From NCBI RefSeq assembly GCF_042477335.2, contig NC_091245.1, positions 28,654,501 to 28,718,500 of the forward strand: 64,000 bases of DNA, read 5' to 3'. Made by a program: the position numbers and the translations under genes. Positions 25,180 through 34,695 of this stretch are shown here, one piece after another. The notes under the pieces were generated by a model. That model searched no databases and had not been told where the DNA came from. It was given only the letters and a program-made list of their open reading frames with translations. The stretch's first letter is position 1. Every line of letters starts with the position of its first letter. This DNA is from Ovis canadensis (taxonomy: Eukaryota > Chordata > Mammalia > Artiodactyla > Bovidae).

Positions 25180-25330
25180 AATACTGCTCCAGAGATAGGC
25201 AAATTGGGTTGAGAACCTGATCACTACCTATTAGCTGTGTTACCTTGGCTGTCTTTTAACTTCTTGGCACCTCAGCAGTAGTAGCAGTAGTAATAATATT
25301 TGTGTAATCGCTGTAAATTCCAAAGTGTCC
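25180..25330 (+). repeat. MIR fragment
   Basis: ATTAGCTGTGTTACCTTGGC and the flanking text fit the MIR core. Confidence 0.55.
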
Positions 25331-25359
25331 CATGTTTTTCCCATTTAGTGATATTAAGA

Positions 25360-25930
25360 TTTAATGATGAAGTAAGTCAGAAAGAAAAAATATCAAATAA
25401 AAACTCACATATATGGAATCTAGAAAAATGGTATTGATGAACCTATTTGCAGTATAGAAGCAGAGACACAGATGTGGAGAATGAACTTGTGGACACAGTG
25501 GGGGAAGGAGAGGATGGGATGAATTGAGAGAGTAGCATTAAAATATATACATTACCCTGTGTAAAACAGAGAGCTAGTGGGAAGCTGATGTATAATATAG
25601 GGAGCTCAGCCTCGTGCTCTGTGATGACCTAGAGGGGTGGGATGGGGGAGGGGTGGGAGGGAGGCTCACAAGGAAGGGGATTTATGTATACTTATGGCTG
25701 ATCCCCTGGAGAAGGAAATGGCAATCCACTCCAGTACTATTGCCTGGAAAATCCCATGGACAGAGGAGCCTGGTAGGCTACAGTCCATGGGGTCTCGAAG
25801 AGTCGGACACGACTGAGCGACTTCACTTTCACTTTCACGGCTGATTCACATTGTTATAAGGGAGAAACCAACAAAACATTGTAAAGCAATTATCCTCCAT
25901 TTAAAAATAAGTTTAAAAAATAATTTACAT
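25360..25930 (+). mobile_element. L1-BT 3' end, split by a SINE
   Basis: GTAAGTCAGAAAGAAAAAAT, ATATATGGAATCTAGAAAAA and ATGTATAATATAGGGAGCTC are typical of the bovine L1 3' end. It finishes beyond the inserted SINE with AACAAAACATTGTAAAGCAA. Confidence 0.85.
25703..25838 (+). repeat. Single Bov-A monomer nested in L1-BT
   Basis: CCCCTGGAGAAGGAAATGG to ACTTTCACTTTCAC, flanked by GGCTGAT at 25696-25702 and 25839-25845. Confidence 0.88.
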
Positions 25931-25984
25931 CTTTAAAAGCATTTAAAAAAAAAAAGGAATGAAAAGGACCAAGAAAAAAAGATT

Positions 25985-26152
25985 TAACGAATACCTGAAA
26001 CTTTGCAGGCAATGCAAAGTGTGGTCTCATTTAAACCACACAACAACATTTTTAAGGGAGGTACTTTTATTTTCTTCATTTGACAAATGACAAACTGAAG
26101 CTTAGAGAAATTAAGAAATTTCTTACCCAAGGTATACATACAGGAAGTGTCA
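25985..26152 (-). repeat. MIR fragment, left part
   Basis: TTGACAAATGACAAACTGAAG and the segment before it fit the MIR complement. Bov-A2 interrupts it at 26165. Confidence 0.65.
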
Positions 26153-26164
26153 GAAACATGTATG

Positions 26165-26439
26165 CCGCTGCTGCTGCTGCTGTCGCTTCAGTCGTGTCCG
26201 ACTCTGTGCGACCCCATAGACGGCAGCCCACCAGGCTCCCCCATCCCTGGGATTCTCCAGGCAAGAACACTGGAGTGGGTTGCCATTTCCTTCTCCAATG
26301 CATGAAAGTGAAAAGTGAAAGTGAAGTCACTCCGTCGTGTCCAGCTCTTAGCAACCCCATGGACTGCAGCCCACCAGGCTCCTCCATCCATGGGATTTAC
26401 CAGGCAAGAGTACTGGAGTGGGGTGCCACTGCCTTCTCC
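26165..26439 (-). repeat. Bov-A2 SINE dimer with 12-bp target-site duplication
   Basis: It starts CCGCTGCTGCTGCTGCTG and has two monomers. GAAACATGTATG flanks at 26153-26164 and 26440-26451. Confidence 0.94.
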
Positions 26440-27144
26440 GAAACATGTATGAATGGCCTCCAAGTCCATATCTTAATCACTGCACTATACTAACATCACT
26501 TAGTTATTTCATTTACTCTAACTATCAAGTAAGATCTCTGATTCTTGCAGGATTAATGAGATAATGAATATCCAGCATAGTGTCCAGTGTCTGGCCGATG
26601 GTAAGCATGCATAATGTGATGTCAAGGAAGAGGAAAGGGGGTGAGGCAATGGAGAATGAGGAGAAAGTAGTATATCTGACTTACCCAAGGCCACCTCCAA
26701 CTAGAAGATTCAACCTTTGCATGAAAAAGAGAATATAAATATCTTGATAATTTTTGTAGACTATGTATTGAAATAATGATTTTTTTGATGTATTGAGTTA
26801 ATGTTATTTTTTAATGTGTGTGTTTTTTAAACATTTTAAAATGTAGCTACCAGAAAATTACATGTATATCTCACATTATATTTATATCGGACAGCTCTGA
26901 AAGATTTGTCTGCTCGGTCCAACCTCTGCTTCTGAAGACTAGGTTTTCAACAGCAGCTCAAAGTCAAGCTGTTTTGCCACTGTCATGGGGTGCACACCAG
27001 TTTCATAACATCCCTTCCTCACTCGGGCTGCATTACCTTCACTAATTTGAATGTACTCCTGTCCTTTAGGGCCATTCTCATAGGATCAAAACACTCATGC
27101 TTTAGAATTAGAAGTATTTATCTGACTAATAGAATATGTTAGCT

Positions 27145-28179
27145 TCTGTTGTTGTTCAGTCACTAAGTCATGCCCGACTCTGCGACCTCACGAACTGAGC
27201 ACACCAGGCTCCTCTGTCCTCCACTATCTCCCAGAATTTGCTCAGATTCATGTCCATTGAGTCAGTGATACTATCTAACCATCTTATCCCCTGCTGCCCC
27301 TTTCTCCTTTTGCTTTTAATCTTTCCCAGCATCAGGATCTTTTCCAATGAGTCAGCTCTTTGCATCAGGTGGCCAAAGTATTGGAGCTTCAGCTCCAGCA
27401 ACAGTCTTTCCAATGACTATTAAGGGTTGATTTCCTTTAGGATTGAATAGTTTGCTCCTTGCAGTCCAAGGGACCCTAAAGAGTCTTCTCCAGTACCACA
27501 GTTTGAAAGCATTAATTCTTCGATGCTCAGTCTTCTTTATGGTCCAACTCTCACATCAGTGCATGACTTACTGGAAAAACCATAGCTTTGACTATATGGA
27601 CCTTTGTCGGCAAAGCAATGTCTCTGCTTTTTAATGTGCTCTCTAGGTTTGTCATAGCTCTCTTCCCAAGGAACAAGCATCTTTTAATTTCATGGCTGAA
27701 GTCACCATCCTCAGTGGTTTTGGAGCCCAAGAAAATAAAATCTGCCACTGCTTCCACTTTTTTCCCCTTCAATTTGCCGTGATGAAGTGATAGGGCCGGA
27801 TGCCATGATCTTAGCTTTTTAAATGCTGAGTTTCAAGCCAGCTCTTTCACTCTCCTTTTTCATCTTCATCAAGAGGCTTTTTAGTTCCTCTTTTGCTTTC
27901 TGCCATTAGAGTGGTATCATCTGCATATCTGCATGTCTCCTGGCACTCTTGATTCCAGCTTGTGATTCTTACAGCCTGGCATTTCACACAATATTACCAT
28001 TTATGGGGTTCTCCAGGCAAGATTACTAATGTCGGTTGCCATTTCCTCTTCCGGTGGACCACGTTTTGTGGAACACTTCACTATGACTCATCTGTCTTGG
28101 TGGTCCTGCATGATGTGGCTCATAGCTTCACTGAGTTATGCAAGCCCCTTTGCCACGACAAGGCTGTGATCCATGAAGG
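27145..28179 (-). mobile_element. BovB LINE, older copy with 13-bp target-site duplication
   Basis: A complement BovB with its 3' end near 27150 and its truncated 5' end near 28179. The frame is broken by many changes; short pieces still translate to BovB ([24 protein letters not shown]). GAATATGTTAGCT flanks it at 27132-27144 and 28180-28192, so the whole insertion is defined. Confidence 0.94.
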
Positions 28180-28610
28180 GAATATGTTAGCTAGAAGAGT
28201 CTAATAAAATTCTAGTTTGCATTTTGAATCTTCAAATGCCTTGATATTATTCTCAAAGGAATATTTTCATATTAGCTTGTTAGGTTAAATTACCAGCAAA
28301 CTGCTGTGTAAACTAGGAAAGAAAGAAGGGTGTTGTTATATACTACGGTAACACCATTACTGTGATACATAGTCCATCAGATTCTCATAAGATTCCAATC
28401 AGAGGGCTTACGGTGGATTATTTACATGCTACTTGATCAGTAGAGTCCTTTAGACATTTAATATTGCTAAGAACGCTGGAAACTTAATTAAAAAGCATAT
28501 GATGTATGTATTTCTCCTCCCCAGAACCCACGACAGGTGAAGAATTATTACTACTAGGAGCACTAACGTTGCTTCACATAAATAACCGACCTTGGTCTGC
28601 TTGCCTGCTG

Positions 28611-28935
28611 CACAGCAAAGACAGTTTACTAGTCAAGGAAAATAGTGTTTATTTGTAGGGCCCCAAGCAAGGAGTATAGGCAGCTCATGGTCAAAATACC
28701 TGATCTCCCAACAGCTTTCAGGGAAGGGCTTTTAAAGGAAACGTTTGAAGTGATGGTTGCAGGGGGATGGCTTTCCTCTCATTGGTTGGTGGTGAGGTGA
28801 CAGGGTGGTGTTTCAGAATCTTATTTATTAACTTTCTGGTTCCAACCAGTCTGGATCTAGTGCTCCTGCTCAGCATGAGGTTGCCATCTTCTACCTGGGT
28901 GAGGGTCTGTTTCAGTTCCTACAGAACAACTCAAA
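28611..28935 (-). mobile_element. LTR-like segment of an endogenous retroelement
   Basis: Read on the - strand it has a CCAAT box (near 28785) upstream of an AATAAA-type signal (near 28652), in the order expected of an LTR. No coding remnant is adjacent. The family is not assigned with certainty. Confidence 0.4.
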
Positions 28936-28954
28936 GATACGCGTCAGATTGTTT

Positions 28955-28956
<2 letters not shown>

Positions 28957-29012
<56 letters not shown>
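28957..29012. repeat. TA/TG microsatellite
   Basis: A short TA run passes into about 22 TG units. Likely length-polymorphic. Confidence 0.95.
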
Positions 29013-29013
<1 letters not shown>

Positions 29014-29299
29014 CCCTTGAGGAAGAACTAATACTCTTTTATTGCTGAACTATCATTTCTTGACTGCTTGCTTTTCCTTTGTTTCTGCATTCCCTCCCTT
29101 TCCTAATTAATAACTGATTGAATCTGTTCTTCGGAACACAGTGAAGGCCTAGGAGGCTAAAGATTTTTTTCTTTAAAAGAAAAGGGAGAAACAGAGGGCT
29201 TCTGTACCCAGGAGGGCCCTGCAGAGTCATGCTCCATTTCAATAGTGGCTACTACAGTTTACTTTAAAGGACCCCCTTCACATGGCTACTGCTTAACCT

Positions 29300-29640
29300 T
29301 TCCAGTCTCCTGGCCTCACTGTCCTACAGCCATGCTTCAGCCTTAAACATGATATTCTGTTTGGGATACACCTCTCCTGCACCTGGCTAATTCCTACACA
29401 TCCTTTAGGACTACTTCAGGAATCAGCCCCTCAAGGAAGTCTCCCTTGATTTCTTGATCCACATTAGGACTCATAACATCCTACCCACCACTCCTCAGCT
29501 TTCTTCTGGAATTGTTTGTTTACTGTCTATTTGTCAGCTAGAATGTATGCCTAAAAGTAAGGATCCTGTGTTTTTATTTACTTCTGTGTCCCTTATGCTT
29601 AGCACATAGTTGACACTGAATGAATACTGGCTATGGGCAG
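29300..29640 (+). repeat. L2 LINE 3' end
   Basis: CTCAAGGAAGTCTCCCTTGA, and later CTTAGCACATAGTTGACACTG and GAATGAATACTGG, match the L2 tail. Confidence 0.7.
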
Positions 29641-29829
29641 AGAAAAGCAAATTAGCAGGGCATCCTAGGAAATTTCCCCAGGTTGCTACCACCTTTATTT
29701 ACCCTCCTTTGCCCCAACTGTAATAGGATATGTAACAAGACAAGCATTTCTATTAATCACCAATGCTTTCTTGGGGACAGCACTGCATTTGCTTAGAAGA
29801 AATACTGAGTTAGTAGATATATGGTTAAG

Positions 29830-30390
29830 AACATAGACTCTGAGGATAGATTTACTGGCTCTGAATCATGGCTCTGCCACTCAATGGCAGAAAGCCTTGG
29901 GCAAGTTGCCTAACTTCTCTAGGTACTGGTTTCATCATGTGTAAAATGTGCGGTGGAGGTGGGGGGAATAATAATACCTACCTTAGAGGGTTGATTTGAG
30001 GATTATATGAATTAACACACATAGAGGAGTTTATCGGAGAAGGAAATGGCAACCCAGTCCAGCACTCTTGCCTGGAAAATCCCATGGACGGAGGAGCCTG
30101 GTAGGCTGCAGCCTATGGGGTCGCAAAGAGTCGGACACAACTGAGCAACTTCACTTTCACTTTTCACTTTCATGCATTGGAGAAGGAAATGGCAACCCAC
30201 TCCAGTGTTCTTGCCTGGAGAATCCAAGGGACAGAGGCCTAGTGGGCTGCCATCTATGGGGTCACATAGAGTCAGCCACGACTGAAGTGATGCAGCAGCA
30301 GCAGCAGCAGCAGAGGAGTTTATAATTACTGGCACATACAAACACTTAGTAAGTGCTAGTTGGCATTACTACCGTTATTATACCATTGGG
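29830..30390 (+). repeat. MIR SINE, split by Bov-A2
   Basis: The left part 29830-30034 has GGCTCTGCCACTCAATGGCA and GGGCAAGTTGCCTAACTTC. The right part resumes at 30324 with TACTGGCACATACAAACAC. Confidence 0.82.
30035..30311 (+). repeat. Bov-A2 SINE dimer with 12-bp target-site duplication
   Basis: Two monomers and an AGC tail, flanked by AGAGGAGTTTAT at 30023-30034 and 30312-30323. Confidence 0.94.
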
Positions 30391-30464
30391 GGTAAGAGGT
30401 AATCTCGAGGAAGCAAAGTTGATCCTCAAATTCCGCTTGTTGGGAGAGTGGTCCTATTTACTCT

Positions 30465-30612
30465 TCTTGTTGTTCAGTCACTCAGTCTTGTCTGACTCTT
30501 TGGGACCCCATGGACTGTAGCACGCCACACTTCCCTGTCCTTCACTATCTCCCAGAGTTTGCTCACACTCATGTCCATTCAGTTGATGATGCCATCCAAC
30601 CGTCTCTGTTGG
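30465..30612 (-). repeat. BovB 3' end fragment
   Basis: TTGTTGTTCAGTCACTCAGT through CACTCATGTCCATTCAG. Old and diverged. Confidence 0.78.
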
Positions 30613-30614
30613 AT

Positions 30615-32695
30615 CTTATTCACTCTGGGCTTTCTGTTTTGTATGATATTGGAGAAAGTTGCTGGATCCAAGTTAATTTACTGTGTCAGTGAGAAATGAG
30701 ATGCTTTTGATATTGGCAGGAGAGGGAGGCAAGATTCATTTGTACATTCAACAAATATTTACTGAATGTCTATATTGTGCTAGATATAAAGGGAAGTAAG
30801 ATAGTCACAGCCATTACAGAACTCTCAAAAATCAAGAAGAGAAAAGCTAGAGAGCCTGGGCAGTGAGATGAGGATGGGGAGGGTGGGCAAGGTGGAGGGG
30901 GACCAGATCAGTTCCTCTCCAGTGTGTGTGGCACAGCAGAGGAGGATCTTGAGAGAAGAGAAACACTAACACAGGATTTTAAAGCATCTGCTATAGGATA
31001 TGTCATGTAAATCCTCCCCTCTACCACCTACAAAATCTTCAGTCACATTCTCATTGCTCATGAGAGACAGCCTGAAGAAGGCAGCAGATATCTGTGTTAT
31101 AGCTACTGCGGGGAAGATGCTATAGGCAAAAAAGCCCTTCCTTACTCTTGCATGCTACCAGTGAGGAAACATTACAGTGCACACAATATTTAATGATTAC
31201 AAGTGATACCCCCATGCACAGCATAATACAAGACTCTTTAAAATAAACAGTATCAATTACAATCATGTTAACTGAAGAGAAGAGCCATTATAGAAGGTAG
31301 GAAATTCAGGACTTTGTGGAAGAAGCAGCCGTATCTAAAGCTGGGACTAGATATGACTATCTACCAGCCCCTTTGTGGTTAGTCAAACTGGTGATTCCTC
31401 AGCACTTTAACTTTTTTATAAACTTCCGCTTATGATGATGCAGACCTTCTTAAACATAAACATCCAAATGTTTCAGTGTAGGGAAGGAAGGGGTCTACTC
31501 TGTATTTACTGCTCTCATCCTTCTTTGACTTCCAGCTTTTCAGTTTTACATCTTACTATCTTTTAAAATAACAATTTAAATAAATTTGACACACATATAT
31601 GTATATATTCAGCAGCCTAAGAAGTAATCAGTCATCAATCCAAATAAAACAAACCTATCAATTTGCCTGAATTTCCAAGCATGAAATAAATAAGGCTCTG
31701 TTGGAATTTACCTACACAAATTGAGACTTTGAGGGGAAGAGAGAAATAAACTAATCTTTTTCTCTTATTTGTTTACTGCATAAACCCTAGAGTTTCTGCA
31801 TCTTATAAGATGACTATGGATTTAAAAGATTTATGGTTATTAACATTCTCAAAGCAGTATGCAAATTCACATCACCTTGAGTATACTTTGCCCCAAAGTT
31901 ACGAGTAAAAATGGAAGCATTTTGCCATTAAAAAGGCTAAAATAAATGAATTCAAATGGTTGTCTTTGAGTAGGATTTTCCTTTAAACCATTAATAGGAA
32001 AATGAAGAGATCCTGAGTGGTCAAGCATGAAATGTAAACGAGAGTAGTTTTCATGTTTAGGCCTTATCAGCTGATGTCACCTGATGTAAAAATTTAAATT
32101 TGATAATGCAGAAAATGACCTTATAATTTGCAGTATCATGAAAGAATGCAGTTTGTGCCCAGATTTTTTGACAGTAGTATTGAAACTATGATTTTTAAGT
32201 AACATCTTCAAATGACAAAGTCAGTGAAAAAAATTAGACATTCTGAATTAAGTGAAGTCAGAAAAAGAACTTGTCTGTGCTTTCATTTATGGGACCATAT
32301 TTTTTAAATAAAAAATTAAGATACAGGCTGTTAGAGCAAAGCAGAGACAAACCTAGATCTCTTTAAACGGATTGAAATAACAGTGACATTCTTAAAGGGT
32401 CAAATAATACAGGAAACATATACTTCTGCCCTCTTAAGATGAGTAATATATTTCTTCAAAGCAGGAAAAAAACTTTACAAACATCTTTTCAGCTTTCCAG
32501 TATATAATCAGCCTCAGAATGGCAACCATTTCCTATTGTCAGGTAGTTGATGAGAAATGCAAAGTACACCTGCAACCAGCGGCTCAGGAAGATCAAGGTG
32601 AACACCAGGCCTTGGCTCTCACTTCTACCATTCTGTTACCAGGTACAGAAAACTTCAGCGAAAGGACAATTAAAAAATACACATTTTAGCCAGGT
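30615..32695. other. AT-rich intergenic, nothing coding
   Basis: TTCAACAAATATTTACTGAATG near 30750 is a fragment of an ancient MIR/L2-type repeat. Nothing else supported. Confidence 0.45.
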
Positions 32696-32696
32696 A

Positions 32697-33127
32697 TTTG
32701 TATGGATGTGAGAGTTGGACTGTGAAGAAGGCTGAGCGCCAAAGAATTGATGCGTTTGAACTGTGGTGTTGGAGAAGACTCTTGAGAGTCCCTTGGACTG
32801 CAAGGAGATCCAGCCAGTCCATTCTGAAGGAGATCAGCCCTGGGATTTCTTTGGAAGGAATGATGCTAAAGCTGAAATTCCAGTACTTTGGCCACCTCAT
32901 GTGAAGGGTTGACTCATTGGAAAAGACTCTGATGCTGGGAGGGATTGGGGGCAGGAGGAGAAGGGGACGACAGAGGATGAGATGGCTGGATGGCATCACT
33001 GACTCGATGGACATGAGTCTGAGTGAACTCCGGGAGTTGGTGATGGACAGGGAGGCCTGGCATACTGTGATTCATGGGGTCGCAAAGAGTCGGGCACGAC
33101 TGAGCGACTAAACTGAACTGAACTGAA
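32697..33127 (+). mobile_element. BovB LINE 3' end carrying the same internal stop as the 21-kb copy
   Basis: It reads YGCESWTVKKAE to FGHLM, then TGA (32902-32904), then the same frame to 33111, ending in ACTGAACTGAACTGA. Sequence around the stop is nearly identical to 21730-22140. Confidence 0.93.
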
Positions 33128-33889
33128 CCCCCTTAAAGGTAATGATTAATCCTATGATGACGTTTGTTTGTTTGTTTTTTCCTTTCTTTCTTTTTGGGAC
33201 CTAAGCGGGGGAGTGGGGGGGGGGGGACATCAGGGTGTCACAAATTTCTATCAAACAAGAAAATGAATTAGCTTAGCCGTCTTGGGAAAACTATGAAGTT
33301 ATGGCAGCTTTGCAGGTGTCCCAAGATTTGGGTTGCTTTACAGGAATAACTGAATTCATGGCACAATTAAGTACTGGTTCAAGCTCATGCTAAAATATCC
33401 TAAGTCCCTTTTACTTTAAATCATTCTAAGTATGCTTTTCTTTGGAAGGCATCAACTGCAATATGCCACTTCCAGAGATGCATTCCTATACCAACTAGAC
33501 TTTAAAAATGGTAATTACTCTAAAGGCACACCCTTGAGCAACCATCACACCGCACTGAGCTCCTGAGAATATTCTGGAAGCATCACTGTGAACAGTTGCT
33601 TCTCTGTAGGGGAAAAAAGTGAAATTAAACAGAAGCAGCAGCTTCTGTATGGAGAAACACGGTTTGACACTTGGAATCCTTTTCTACTGCAACAGGTTTA
33701 CCAACAGCTGCGTTCCTCTGGAGTTTTGAATCTGTGAATCCTTGAGTATCACTCCGCCTTTTTTTTTTTTTTTAAATCATGAAATACCTTCTGTATACCG
33801 TACGGCAGGAAGAGAAAGTTTGGAAATTACATGCGTAAGACTCAGCTAACCCAGATGACATACATGCAATAGCATTACTTGAAGAACTT
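33128..33889. other. Upstream flank of DMRTB1
   Basis: Contains a GTTT run (about 33163), a G-rich tract (about 33206-33227) and a T-run (about 33759). No exon recognised. Confidence 0.4.
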
Positions 33890-34109
33890 ATTCAACCCAA
33901 TCCTTTGCATCTTGTTAACCAAGGGACAGAACCTCTCCAAATTTTGCACCAAAGAAAAGAGAGAATGCAAGGGTCTTGCTGCAGCTCCTGGGACGCACTG
34001 AACACCACCTTGTTACAAGTGTATCCAAAGCTCCCAGCACCAGGGACTTGGGCGGACTGCTTCTCTCTGTTTCACTGTCCCTGAAGCTTTCAGAGGAGAC
34101 GGTTGTGCT
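33890..34109 (+). promoter_or_regulatory. Probable DMRTB1 5'UTR and proximal promoter
   Basis: This is the sequence directly before the DMRTB1 ATG. CCAAT at 33897-33901 is followed by the octamer-like CTTTGCAT at 33903-33910. No TATA box is evident. The transcription start cannot be placed from sequence alone. Confidence 0.35.
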
Positions 34110-34695
34110 ATGAATGCAGACCTTACAAAGCAGGCCAAGAAGATGCTTCGTACCCCCAAGTGCTCGCGGTGCCGGAACCATGGCTTCCTGGTACCAGTCA
34201 AGGGCCACGCGGGCAAGTGCCGCTGGAAGCAGTGCACCTGCGAGAAGTGCTACTTGATCACCGAGCGCCAGAAGATCGTGGCTGCACAAAAGATGCTCAA
34301 GAAGCAGGCCTCTGGAGAGGAGCAGGAGGTGGCCCTGTGCGCACAGGGACCCCAGCTGGCCCCCGGGGGCGCGGCCGCCACCCCAGGCCCAAGCTTCTGC
34401 CCGCTGCTTCCGCTTGCCCCTTTGGGAGACGCGCAGCCGGGCCCTTCGGGCCAAGCGGCCACCTGCCTCCCTGAGAGGCCCCCGCGGGGCCAGAGCCCCA
34501 GCCCGAGTGCCTTCCAGCCGGTTCTGGGCGGCCACAACCGCGGCCACGTGGGCCTGAGCGAACAAGCAGCCAGGGCCAGGCCCAGCTCTCTGGAGCCCCA
34601 GCTGACGGCGGAGGCCGCCGGCCGGGGCTACCCCGGCTGCCTGGAGCTGCGCAGGCTGCCGCGGCCTGTGCCGAGCCCGCCGTTCACCGACTTCG
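34110..34695 (+). CDS. DMRTB1: DMRTB1 coding exon 1
   Basis: This exon encodes residues 1-195 plus one base and includes the whole DM domain. The donor is TTCG|GTAAGA. The ATG has G at -3. The exon is very GC- and CpG-rich, which also creates long open antisense frames that are not genes. Confidence 0.95.

Noticed and set aside
26165-26200. AGC/GCT repeats as coding trinucleotide expansions
   Set aside because: They are the tails of Bov-A2 SINEs.
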